A stretch of DNA of 64,000 bases from contig OZ023195.1 of the NCBI GenBank assembly GCA_963995505.1, forward strand, positions 6,840,109-6,904,108. Reading direction: 5' to 3'. The DNA is from Hypericum androsaemum. Taxonomy: Eukaryota > Streptophyta > Magnoliopsida > Malpighiales > Hypericaceae. Positions within the stretch are counted from its first letter, which is position 1. Each line of letters starts with the position of its first letter. The translations under genes were made by a program, and so were the position numbers. Positions 36,582 through 46,936 of the stretch are shown here, in pieces. A model generated the notes under the pieces. The model searched no databases. It was not told the DNA's origin and was given only the letters and a program-made list of their open reading frames with translations.

Positions 36582-37721
36582 TTACATAAGATTCACAACA
36601 TTTTCTTGGTTGACAATTCTTTTGAGTGAAACAAAGCTCGGAGTAAGAACAACCGCACGTACATCCGGTTTCCTCCAATGCAGTTCAGGGAATGTCTCGA
36701 GAATGTGTGATGGCATGCTCTTAGAATCATAACTCACGAAGCAAACTTCAGAAATCACCAACGCCTCAGTGCCGGCAAGTGTCTTGACCGGTCGGAGGAT
36801 GCGCTCAGGCGGATTAAACGCCCTAAAGTTGTTATCCACGACGGAGTACAGCTTAGTCCACGATTCCGTGACACCGTACTCTTTCATCACCCAAACGTCG
36901 ACTTGGTCTCGACGGTAGCGATTCAAACCAGAAACAACAAGGCGTTCCTTCAATATGCCGACCTGCATGCCACGATGAAGGTTTATGTCCATCTTCTCCG
37001 GCGGAGGGATCACACGGAACTTCTCGTTGTCAAAATCGAAAGCATGGATGAGAGGGCTCTCCCCTGGCACCATAATAAACCAATGGACAGCCCCGTTCAC
37101 AAAGGTATCCACACTCTTAACTGCATTTATATTGGGTTGACACAAGTTGAAAGGGGCTGGTCCGATGCTCCGCCATGTTGCAGAAGCGCCACCAATGTCG
37201 TACATCTGAGCCTCGTAATCATACGAAGGGTCCAAAGATCCGACTTTAAGGCGTCGCTTATCATGGCATACAACACATAATACCTTATAGTGTTTGTTAG
37301 CAGCGAATCCAATGGCGAGTTGACTAATCTCAAAGCAGTTTCTAAGTTCTGGGAGGGTAATAATCTCGCGTAAGATTGGGTTGCATACCGTAACTATATC
37401 TCTTCCGCCAGAAACACGTTTCCATGAGCAGAGCAAGCCCTTGCACGAACTAATCAAGTGGTCGTCATAGCCAGACCAAAGAGTATTAGCGCGGAGGCGA
37501 GCTGCGGCTTCGTCGCTGTCGAGGTTGAATAGGGAGAGGGTGTCTGAGTAGCGGTAGAGGAGGTGCGGCCGTGACCTGTACAACTGAAGGTCGGCGAATT
37601 CGGGATCAGAGACCAGATTTAGCAGCTGCTTGCAGACCAACTTGCAGGAGGATATGGCTTCTAGGGGCAAGAGCGAGATGACTTCATGGAGAAGCTGGGT
37701 CGGGAGGGACAGGAGACTCAT
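36582..37721 (-). CDS. F-box protein with F-box-associated (FBA-like) domain, intact
   Basis: A single-exon frame encodes 379 residues from the ATG at 37721. The F-box occupies about residues 3-45 (SLPTQLLHEVISLLPLEAIS followed by CKLVCKQLLNLVSDPEFADL). The rest is a beta-rich FBA/kelch-like substrate domain, with LLCSWKR, CNPILREIITLPEL, GAVHWFIMVPGE, HAFDFDNEKFRVIPPPE and DVWVMKEYGVTESWTKLYSV. Such proteins join SCF ubiquitin ligases through SKP1 and choose a target for degradation; the target is unknown. An in-frame ATG at 37796 would add 25 residues (with KRKK), but the same upstream DNA is present as apparent leader (CCCTAG-containing) in the pseudogene at 60387-61135, whose frame starts at the equivalent of 37721. 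It is the only undamaged member of a local F-box cluster. Confidence 0.85.
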   Translation of the reverse strand: MSLLSLPTQLLHEVISLLPLEAISSCKLVCKQLLNLVSDPEFADLQLYRSRPHLLYRYSDTLSLFNLDSDEAAARLRANTLWSGYDDHLISSCKGLLCSWKRVSGGRDIVTVCNPILREIITLPELRNCFEISQLAIGFAANKHYKVLCVVCHDKRRLKVGSLDPSYDYEAQMYDIGGASATWRSIGPAPFNLCQPNINAVKSVDTFVNGAVHWFIMVPGESPLIHAFDFDNEKFRVIPPPEKMDINLHRGMQVGILKERLVVSGLNRYRRDQVDVWVMKEYGVTESWTKLYSVVDNNFRAFNPPERILRPVKTLAGTEALVISEVCFVSYDSKSMPSHILETFPELHWRKPDVRAVVLTPSFVSLKRIVNQENVVNLM

Positions 37722-37796
37722 CGTGCTAGGAGCTTCTTCTTCTTCTAGGGTTTTTTTGCGTTTTGCGTTGGGGAGGGAAAAGAAATCTGCGTGCAT

Positions 37797-40035
37797 TGCG
37801 TAAGAACAAACGACTTCTTGCTTAAATTGCGTAGTATAAATTCGAGACTTATACTATTGGAGTATGGTAGTTTTTTTGTGTTATTAGGTCTTGTTTAGTA
37901 ATTACTTCCTAGTCAAGTTATTTCTTGTATAGTTATTACTTGAGTCCCAAGTATTGTAATTGTTCTGATCTTATTCCTATTCGGTATTTTGGTTCAACCA
38001 CGCCGTTTAGTCTCCTATTTTGTTTTGTCAATATGAATTAAAAACCTTGTGCGTTTCCTATTTCGTAGAGAAAAATTAAGCCCATTCAGATTTTTAATGG
38101 CTTTTAACGGTTATGGAATTATTTCACGGGTTATCGTATAATTGTAATTATTTCAAGGTTTTTGAGTTATTGAATCATGTATCCGTAGTGTTATTGTGGT
38201 GTTCTTTCTCTTCTTGATTTTTTCTACTGAATTTATCCGGATAGAGTTTTTTATAAGTAAAATTGTATTATTTCTCAAAAAATTACCAAAAATAGTTACA
38301 TCCAGAAAATTACAACACGAAGAGAACTAGATAAATACCTATCAAAATAACTCCTACTTGATAAACACTATCTAATTCTCTTGATCAAAAGAAAATCAAA
38401 CAAAGAGGTCCCCATACTAAGCTGCTTGGTACAAATAAGCACCCAATCAAGCATCCAAATTTACGCCCGCCATGAGCACCAAAATAGACCATTTCAATCC
38501 AAACGAAGTCAAAATAATCAAGAGGGTAATAGACCTTTGTTTGGTCTTTGCAAGTAGCATCAAGATAGAGTTTTAGTGAAGCCACAACATTAATCTGGTG
38601 CTTTTAGTACAAGGTGATTCAACACTCACTTTATTTTATTTTAATTTCTACGAGGATAAGTTTAACATGTCTAACAAACTCATTAATTGTTTGGTTAAAT
38701 ATATTCACTTAACGGTTATGGAATTGACAGATTTTTAAAATTAATTAAATTTCAGCTCCATGATTTTAGGAAGACTAATTTCTTGAGAAAAAAACTTCAC
38801 ATTAAAATTTGTTCTGAAACGTATTAAATACTTCTAGGACTGGAAACTCTTGAAGAATTTTTTCATTTTTAGTCGGATACTCCCCGTTGTTTCACTCTTC
38901 TAACCAAAATTCTTTGGGAATATTTTATTTACATTTTCAAACCAACACATACAAATTTAATGGTCTCTTCTTATCTATTCTTGTTTTTGTTAGTGGACTA
39001 GAACATGATGAACTTGATTTCTTTAACATGAATTTGTCTGTGAACAAGAGGATTAAAATATTCTTCACACTGGATCCTATGAACATGATACTATTACATA
39101 CGTATGATTTTGATGGTCTTTGAGACACGTGTAAGGAGATTTGTATACGTTTTGTCAAGGATTTTTGGGTTTTGAAATATTTGAGAATTGTTCTGTTTGT
39201 CTTTCTGGAATTCTAATTCTGATTATTCTGTTTAATTTGATCTGTTTTGATTATTGTAACTGATTTGGTCTGTTCGGAATATTACTGCCTGACTTGGTCT
39301 CTATCCCTGTATCCATTTTTGAAATACGGGATTATCTTCATACTTTTTTGGGCCCCGTAGTTTTTTTACATCATTTTAAGGGGCTACCAGGTAATCCTAG
39401 GTGTGAGTGATCGAATGGACGGGGAGTGTGGAGATTATCTAGGCTCGTGGAAGGGATACTCTTTTGTCTTCTGGGCCTGCATCGCAGGAATGGAAGAGTA
39501 TTTATTTGTGCCCCACGAGAATTCTATTATGATATCTGTTAGGCTCCAGAGTCCTTTTCTGTTAGATGGCAAGGTGACCTCTGTTTCTATTCTGAAAAGT
39601 TTGTCAGTGTATATTATGTGTTCGTAAACTTTTGTTATTGCCTTAACCTCTGTTACTATATTCCAATGTTGACAAATGTGTGACTCTGATATCTGTCTGA
39701 CATGAGTATGTCATTGACTGTGAAGTCCTTACTGCATACGGCTTCATATGAGATTATGAATATGATTTGATGCGTGAATTATGTATTTATTTTTAGCAGC
39801 TTACTGAGTTGAGTATCCTCATTAATGTGCGTTACTGTCTCAGATACTAGGGGGCAACTCGTGATTGAGAACTAGGAGGAGATGCATGTATTGAGTTGCA
39901 CGACATCCATGTTTTATTAAAACTTTTTATTCAATGTTGAGGTAGAACATGAATATGTAGCCTTTTATAATGTATCTTGAAAGTAATTGAGCCTTACAAA
40001 GAACTTTACTCAGTAACGGTTGGCATGCCTATTTC
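37797..40035. other. Spacer with probable degraded retroelement DNA
   Basis: 38250-38590 starts with TTTTTTATAAGTAAAATTGTATTA, a reversed SINE/LINE-type tail. 39170-39960 reads like a worn LTR (TTACTGAGTTGAGTATCCTCA, and GGTAATCCTAGGTGTGAGTG motifs) but I cannot fix its ends. No gene is recognised. Confidence 0.35.
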
Positions 40036-40630
40036 TGTAATGCCCTGTAATCCGCCGACTATCTCCACCGACCAACACTGGTCTTTTCTAGTGTGCTTTG
40101 TCCTCATTCGCACACATTCCAAAAAACTTCCCAGGAGATCACCCATCTTGATCCTACTCCTGGCCAAACGCGTTTAACCTTGGAGTTCTATTAGGATGTG
40201 TGCCGGAAAAGAAGTTGCACCTTGTTGAAATGGATAGTACCAATCAAATCATTTAAGACTTTTCAGAATTGGGGTATCACATTCACTCCTCTTTAAATAT
40301 GCGACGTCCTCGTCACGCCAGTCAGAAAAATCCAGAATACAGAACATAGAATAATTCCAGAATTATTTTTGATACTAAATGTAATACCCCGTGATTCGAT
40401 CGACTGTCTCCAGAGACCTACATACACAGGTCTTTTCTAGCATGATTTGTCCTCACTCGCACGCATCCTGAAAAATTTCTCATGAGGTCACCCATCCTGA
40501 TCCTACTCCCGGTCAAATGCGTTTAACCTTGGAGTTCTCTAAGGATGTGTACCGAAAAAGAAGGTGCACCTTGTTGACATGGATAGTACCAATCAAATTA
40601 CTCGAGACTTTTTAAAATTGGGATATCACA
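40036..40630 (-). mobile_element. Complete Cassandra TRIM retrotransposon with 5S-like LTRs
   Basis: Two LTRs, 40380-40630 (5' on this strand) and 40036-40281 (3'), enclose only 98 bp. Read on the minus strand each LTR starts TGTGATA and ends in ATTACA. After the 5' LTR lies a primer-site-like TTTAGTATCAAAA (a worn version of the initiator-Met site) and before the 3' LTR a purine tract AAAGAGGAGTGAA. Inside each LTR a stretch of about 115 bp (40112-40225 and 40459-40569) resembles 5S rRNA in the sense of the element, including GGGTGACCTC, GGAGTAGGAT, and GGTTAAACGCG. This combination defines Cassandra, a non-coding element mobilised in trans and known to carry a Pol III 5S promoter. No target duplication is evident. 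Confidence 0.88.
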
Positions 40631-41064
40631 TTAACGATATATAACTTGGCTTATTCTGGTACTTTGTAAATTTAAAACTCGTCAAATTGGTACAAAGACT
40701 TTAACATTTGGCATTTCATTGACATCCATCTAACTCGATTTACTAAATTTCACTTGGCGATGCACACAAGAGACCAAGTAAGCATCTAGCGGTCCACCGA
40801 ATTCCGATATGACATGTTTTACAGTTTACTTGACTTGTCCTCACAAAAAAAAGTACTTGACTTGTTCGTGCTAAACATTATATAAATTGAAATAGTAAGA
40901 AAAAATATTTTTTAAATAAAATTTTAAGTTTGAATTTAAAAAATAAAAAAGTCGAGTCTTAATTACATAAGATTCGAAATATTTTCTTGGTTGACAATGC
41001 GTTTGAGAGAAACCAAGCTTGGAGTAAGAACAATCGCACATACATCCGGGTAACTCCAATGCAC
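40631..41064 (-). pseudogene. F-box gene 3'-end duplicate
   Basis: This segment aligns with 36233-36680: the 3' flank (AAACTCGTCAAATTGGTACA) and then the last about 30 codons of the F-box gene (TTTTCTTGGTTGACAATGCG.. ACATCCGG). Homology stops at about 41064. Everything upstream of the C-terminus is missing. The Cassandra element directly adjoins its downstream end. Confidence 0.8.
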
Positions 41065-41517
41065 TTCAAGGTGTATAAGGCTTGACAGAGATCCTGGGTT
41101 CAAATCTTAAAAAATATATTTGGTATAAAAATTTATCTTAAAATAAAAATAAAAATACGCATCCCTTAAGAATTATAAGTCTAGCATGTTTCTATTTAAA
41201 AACAAAGCAGATAAAGAATGGCAAAAGTAAACTTATCTATTGTAATACAGCACCAAGGGTATATAACGAGAAGGTAACCAGATCGCAGATGGACTCTCCA
41301 ACTTTGACCTCACATTTGTTTTTGGATTATACAGCTTTGGATACCCAAACCCTCTCAGGCTTTGATGAGTTGTTGTAGTGTGTTCCTATTCTGTAGTGTC
41401 CCTATTCTTAAATGTGCTTGGTTCTAGTGCTAGTATGGCAATAGATCCTATCTCGTTTCGTAAAGTCGGTGAGTCAATTCTCATCTTTTGTAAAAATAGA
41501 AAAATTTTGCTCGGAGG
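41065..41517. other. Spacer, unidentified
   Basis: A TTCAAATCTTAAAAAATATATTT motif near 41100 may be another worn SINE. No gene seen. Confidence 0.35.
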
Positions 41518-41522
41518 AAAAT

Positions 41523-41782
41523 TGTAATGTCCCGTGATCCGACCGACTGTCTCCACAGACCAACACGGATCTTTTCCAGCGTGTTTTGACCTCACTCACA
41601 CGCATCCTGGAAAACTTCCTAGGAGGTCACCCATACTGATCCTACTCCCGGCCAAACACATTTAACCTTGGAGTTCTCTCAAGATGTGTGCCAGAAAAGA
41701 AGGTGCACCTTATTGATATGGATAGTACTAATCAAATCACTTAAAACTTTCAGACAGAACATATCATTTTCGGGGTATTGCA
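41523..41782 (-). mobile_element. Cassandra solo LTR with perfect 5-bp target duplication
   Basis: One LTR, closely similar to those at 40036-40630, is flanked by AAAAT at 41518-41522 and 41783-41787. On the minus strand it carries the same 5S-like block (41600-41709). The single LTR with an intact duplication shows that an inserted element was lost by LTR-LTR recombination. Confidence 0.88.
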
Positions 41783-42116
41783 AAAATAAAGCCCAATATT
41801 ATTTAAAGTTCCAAGATTTAGGCCAACTCGTCTAAATTCTCGAAAAATATGTACGCATCTGTAATTGTTTAAGATAAAGTCTAGGCATAAGAAAAACAGT
41901 TGATGGATGTTAATAGTTCAATATGGTAATCGGGAAAAAGCAGGTCAGTTGCTCCTGAGAAAGAGAGGACAACAACCACATAAACACTGTAAGGAAAACA
42001 CACAGAAACAGAGGTTCCTTCCAAGTTGTTGCTCAATCTTGACCAATTTGTCGACTCTAATATTGCCCACGCAATCCCATTCTAATCAGATATTGTTCCA
42101 GACTTGAGACGTAAAG

Positions 42117-42390
42117 GTGCAATTTAAGAATATCTTCTTGGTTGACATACTCTTTCATCACCCAAACGTCGGCTTGCTCTCGACGGAAGCAATTAAAACC
42201 AGAAATAGCAAGGCATTCCTTGAATACACATTGAAGGTCTATGTCCATCTTCTTTGGGGGTGGGATCACACCAGAGAGTGGTTGTGCGGAGCCGGGTTGG
42301 AGCTTCGTAGCCCTGGAGGTCGAGTTGGCAGAGCCTATGCGCGTAGCGGTTGAAGAGGTGAGGCCGTGAGTTGGATAAATGCTTGGATAG
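42117..42390 (-). pseudogene. F-box gene fragment with two internal deletions
   Basis: Short blocks match three separate parts of the intact gene: TCTTGGTTGACAT (C-terminus), CTCTTTCATCACCCAAACGTC..GGGATCACAC (DVWVMKEY to RVIPP), and GCGGAG..GTTGAAGAGGTGAGGCCGTGA (near the F-box). The DNA between the blocks is missing, so no protein could result. Confidence 0.75.
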
Positions 42391-42419
42391 TACATCATCA
42401 ACATGATTTACTTCTTCCC

Positions 42420-44380
42420 ACGTGTGCATGTACAACTACCTAGCTATTTGTGATTTACTTAATTTTATTTGGTTGATACCACTTGAGCTGAATAATCCAT
42501 GATCGAACAGAGTATGAAATTTGAAATACGATAATGTTCTCTTAATAAATATTTAACACTTCAATAATTTTAAGAATTGAAATTTGGACCTCTTAGTTAA
42601 GCTCCTTGGCCCGTAGTTAGATTTAACTGCTTGTTGTACTTAATCATGAAACTAACCACGTTGATTGGGATAAAGCTGAAGCTAGAGCTGGCTAATTACC
42701 ATTCCTAGCAAATTGGAAAAATTGCTAAATTTGTGAATCGGTTGGTCGTTGCGGCAATTCCTTTTCTTTAGAAATCCCCAACTATTGCAAAAAGATATTA
42801 GTCAATTTAATAGACTATTAATTTCTAGTAGTTCGATGCGGTATTCATACTCTAACGTATCCCCAAAATAAAACTCGTGTAAGCATGGGATCAAAGTTTG
42901 TAATATTCACATCATTTACTTTTTTACTCTCATCCGTGTTAGAATTATATCTGATATATTGAGTAGTTAGAATTCAGATTATTATAAACATGCCTATTAA
43001 TTATTCCAGAAAATTTTGATTGTTCGAAAATTAAGTAACCTGCTGTGAATCAGCAAAAGATGGTTCAGCGATTCCCTTAATTACCCCTCCGACCAATGTC
43101 GGTGGAGAAATATGGTCTGATCACCTCCTCATCTGCTATTTTGGCCACTTTTGTCTCATAAGAAAAAAATTACACCATGATTATATTTAACAGAACTTAA
43201 ACTTTGGATTTACTTAAAATTAAACACGCCTTGTGCCGTCCATAATGTATAGTGACGCAAGTACTTTCTATATATTTTTCCCATATTCAGATAATATTAG
43301 AATATATTTATCAGACTGATGTAACTATAAAGATTGACAAAATTCTCCCTCCACTATACAATAATGGGGGTATTTTGATGCAATTCAACAATAGCCATAA
43401 TCTATTTGGGTAAAAGATGAATGGGATGATACCTATTTAGAAAATTTCTTGGGCCCAACAAGGCAACAAAAGAAGCAACAAAGTTGGCTTTGAATATTTT
43501 TGAGAAAAAAAGTTGGCTTTGAATATACTTGCCTAGTCAGTGGTTGGAAAACTGGTAGGCATCATCAATTTGGTCACGATTATTCCTTTTACATAAAGTA
43601 CTTGTTCTTTTATCCCACCAATTAAAAATTTGAAGTATTTATATTAACTAATTTTCCTGTAATTGACATGTAAATTACTTATCCTCAAAAATTAAAATGT
43701 AATTCCTAAAACAAACAGGCACATCTTCCTTGATTTCTTTTTTCTTTGATTTGTACGCGTAATTAGTTAATTATGCAATGTATACCAATGTTTTTAAACC
43801 CAAAGTCCGACCGGTGGTCAGACCGGTTAGACTACCACCCGAGAGGAATTCTGGCTCATTTTTCACCAAAACCCGGATGAGTGATTCCACCAGCCAAAAT
43901 CTGGTCCGACCACCTGATTGGTCCTTTTTGGCTGACCTGAACCACCCGGTCCCTTGACCAAATCAAAAAATTTAGAATAATTTGTAATCAAATTGTAAAA
44001 TAACAAGTGATTAAAATGATAAAAAACCAACATTTTACTTTATTTGTTATTTTAGTATTTTTATTCTAAAATAAATATATTTCACTTTATATAAAAAACA
44101 TTGGAATAAAAATAAAAAGTCCCGGTTCGACCAACAACCTGACCTGTTGGACTAGGTGGACCAAAAATTTTCAAAAATCCGGTCGCCTTCCGGATCGGTT
44201 TTAAAAATATTGATGTATACTAAAGAGGTCGACTAATTTATGATCGAATCGAGTAATTTATTTATATCAGTTGGTTCTGATGAGGAGCAACAATGCTTAT
44301 TTATTGGAAGTGGGGATTCGCCTCATCCACGCTAGTTTATCTTGTACCACAGTTATGTCATCTCATCTGCTTTCCTTGAT
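42420..44380. repeat. Segmental duplication, copy B
   Basis: This is the counterpart of 33810-35650 (about 2 kb including the MITE). It carries a hAT MITE absent from copy A. Its left end adjoins an F-box fragment and its right end a LINE tail, beyond which F-box homology resumes. Copy A is likewise followed by an F-box gene, so the unit originally included the F-box gene. Confidence 0.8.
43786..44212. mobile_element. hAT-type MITE, 427 bp, with 8-bp target duplication
   Basis: The ends are CAATGTTTTTAAACC and GGTTTTAAAAATATTG, near-perfect inverted repeats. ATGTATAC flanks both sides (43778-43785 and 44213-44220). The interior has GACCGG-rich arms and an AT-rich centre, without coding sequence. 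The matching position in duplication copy A (about 35474-35482) is uninterrupted, confirming a discrete insertion. Confidence 0.88.
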
Positions 44381-45043
44381 TTTTTTTTAAGAGAAGAGTG
44401 GCGCGAAGCCTATATTATAATAAAAAAATTATAGTACGAAAAGACAACAATATAAACAAAAAATGAAAATACTGAAACAGAACATAAAACCACTCCGAGA
44501 AGAGACAAAGAGGCATGGGTGGAAGCAAAAGGCAGACGAGAGCCTACGAGAGGCAAACGTCCAAGACGAAAGCTGCTGAGACAACCTACGGCTAATAACC
44601 ACGAGATTGCATCATAAACACAACCTCGTGGGTATTTGAATGCATACGAGACGCATGCAAATGAGAGCCAAAGTTGGGCGAAACTAACCAAGACAAGGCT
44701 ATCCACCTGCTCCAACCAGAAATGTTTTGAGAACTGAACAGATCTCGGATCAAGCGTAAGTCGATCTAAACAAAAGCAGATAAAACTATAAAAAATGCAA
44801 TTCAAATCCACCGACAAGGGTGACACGAGAGCAAAAGCAGCACACAATAGAAAATAAAAACAAAGACCGACGAACATAATTTAAAAGTATAAACCAGAAA
44901 ATTAAAGAGCCAGCCGGGGTGAGGATTGACAACGGCCTGCCCCCCGGGGACCATTGGCAATGTCAAAAGGGCCCAGCAGAAGCCCGAAATCGGTCGGAGG
45001 TGGTCAGAACAACAGAGGAGGGTGGCGCGAGGCTGTAATAGAG
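44380..45043 (-). mobile_element. LINE 3'-end fragment
   Basis: The minus strand ends ATAGGCTTCGCGCCACTCTT followed by an A-run (poly-T at 44380-44388 on the plus strand). The terminus and an internal CTTTGGCTCTCATTTG block match the insert at 19309-19601. The 155- and 88-codon frames on this strand are hydrophobic 3'-UTR artefacts without a domain. The 5' limit is where F-box homology resumes. Confidence 0.6.
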
Positions 45044-45665
45044 TAGTTGACGTGTTCATGATCAGCATTATACAACTCGAAAGTAAGAAAAAGTATTTTC
45101 ATAACAAAGTTTCAATTTAACGAATGAAAAAAGTGTGTGAGGCAAAGAAAAAGACGAGTCCTAATTACATAAGATTCTTTATGTTTTTCTGGTTGGCAAT
45201 GCGTCTGAGTGAAACCAAGCTTGGAGTAAGAACAACGGCACATGCATCCGGGTACTTCCATTGCAGTTCAGGGAATGCCTCGAGAATGTGCAATGATAAG
45301 TTCTTAATATCATAACTCATGAAGCAAACCTCATCACTCGTGACATGAATCTTAGACATCACCAGCGCTTCCCCGCCAGGAAGTGTCTTGACCTGTCGAA
45401 GGAGACGCTTACTAGAGGTCATAAATTCGTTATCTATCACGGAGTACAGCTTAGTCCATGATTCCTTGACGCCGTACTCTTTCATCACCCAAACGTCAGC
45501 TTGGTCTCGATGACAGCTATTCAAACCAGAAACAACAAGGTATTCCTTGACTACGCCAATTTGCACGCCACAAAGAAGGTTTATGTCCATCTTCTCCAGA
45601 GGTGGGATCACACGGAACTTCTCGGTGTCAAAATCGAAAGCGTGGATGAGAGTCTTCTCTCGCAA
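45044..45665 (-). pseudogene. C-terminal half of an F-box gene, cut by a copia insertion
   Basis: A 166-codon open frame ends at the natural stop (45165) and matches the intact protein from HAFDF..KFRVIPP to the C-terminus (SLVSLRRIANQK), with a small in-frame insertion (KIHVTSD region). Upstream homology stops at about 45665, just before the LTR at 45677. The missing N-terminal part may be the fragment at 58085-60386. Confidence 0.85.
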
Positions 45666-45676
45666 TACATCAAACC

Positions 45677-46936
45677 TGTTGGGATGGCGAGAAATAGGAA
45701 AGACTTATTTCCTATTTCTATTCCTATTCTGACTAGATTCTGGACTCCTAATTAGACCTAGATAAGTTACTTATACACCAAGGGGTTGTCTCTATATAAA
45801 GACATGTTACCCTAAGGTTTTGTATAGCTTTGTGACTCGGATCCATCAATAAAATTTCTCCTTTCTCACCGTGGACGTAGGCATTAGGCCGAACCACGTA
45901 ATTCTCTTGTTCCGTGTTCTTTGTGCGATCTTGTTCTCTAGTTGCTGAATTCATAACAATTGGTATCAAGAGCTTGGGTTGGAGGATGACGGACGGCGCG
46001 AAGTTTGCTCTTGTGAAGTTTGATGGTTCATCAAATTTTGGGTTATGACAAAGGCGTGTCAAGGATCTCCTCGTGCAACAAGGGATGGTCATCGCGCTCT
46101 CGGAGAAGAAGTCTGAGAAGATGGAGGAGCAACAGTGGGAGGAGTTGAAGGCCAAGGCGGTAGCGAAGATTCGCTTGTGCTTGGCGGATGATGAGGAGCC
46201 ACCAGCTGGGTTATGGAAGAGGATCCAAGTCAGAGTCAAAGAAGTTCAATGGAAGTGGTTTCAAGTGCGGAGAAGGGCACATGAAGGGGACTATCCAGGA
46301 CGAACTAGGGATCAAGACAACGAAGAGGGATCGGCATCCACAACCATGGCCACATATTCAGACGGGTCGGATGGTGACTGGCTTTCTGTCTTATCAAATC
46401 CAATACATCTTGGTAATCTCTTTTCATTAGGGACTTTAGATTATAACAGTGATAGTTATAAAGGTATGCTAATGAAGGTAGAGAAGGATGCGATGGTAGG
46501 GATGAAGGGTGAAAGGAAATACCTACAGGTTAGTGGGGAACATTATTGTAGGTGGAGTCACATCAATGGGTCTGATGAAGTGAAAAAAAGCTCAGGTCAT
46601 ATGAGGTTGGTTCGTATGAGGGAGCAAAGGCTTGACATGGATGGTTTGAGTGTAGTTGGGATTTGCGAAGACATGGATAGCAAGCTATGGTTGTTTCGTG
46701 GAGGCATGGTTGGCAATGAGCCATGGTTGTCTCGGAGAAGCATTGTTAGCTGGGCCCTGCTATGGTTGTCTAAAGAGACGTGCACGTCAAAGGTATTGGG
46801 TAGGTTTTGCATGGGGAATGCGAAGCCGTTGGTAGCACCACGGGCGAATCAGGTATCTCACTCAAGGCCGAACGGTGGAGTTCGTGGCATGTCGAGGGTT
46901 CTACTTGGTGGAACAAAAGGTTGCCCTTTGTATGCT
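45677..46936 (+). mobile_element. Ty1-copia retrotransposon fragment: 5' LTR plus damaged gag/pol
   Basis: A 282-bp LTR (45677-45958) starts TGTTGGGATGG and ends CATAACA; TATATAAAG lies at about 45794. A primer site TGGTATCAAGAGC (45961-45973) for initiator tRNA-Met follows. The gag frame starts at 45986 and resembles Tnt1-type gag, but a conserved tryptophan codon before QRR reads TGA. Farther on, zinc-knuckle-like (FKCGEGHMKG) and protease/integrase-side pieces are joined by deletions. The element is cut off at 46936 by the gypsy LTR, and no 3' LTR is seen. Confidence 0.8.

Noticed and set aside
40112..41709. Genuine 5S rRNA genes
   Set aside because: The 5S likeness is partial and diverged, and every copy sits inside a Cassandra LTR.
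44410..44877. 155-codon hydrophobic frame
   Set aside because: It lies in a LINE 3' end with poly-A just after it, has no domain, and overlaps another open frame.
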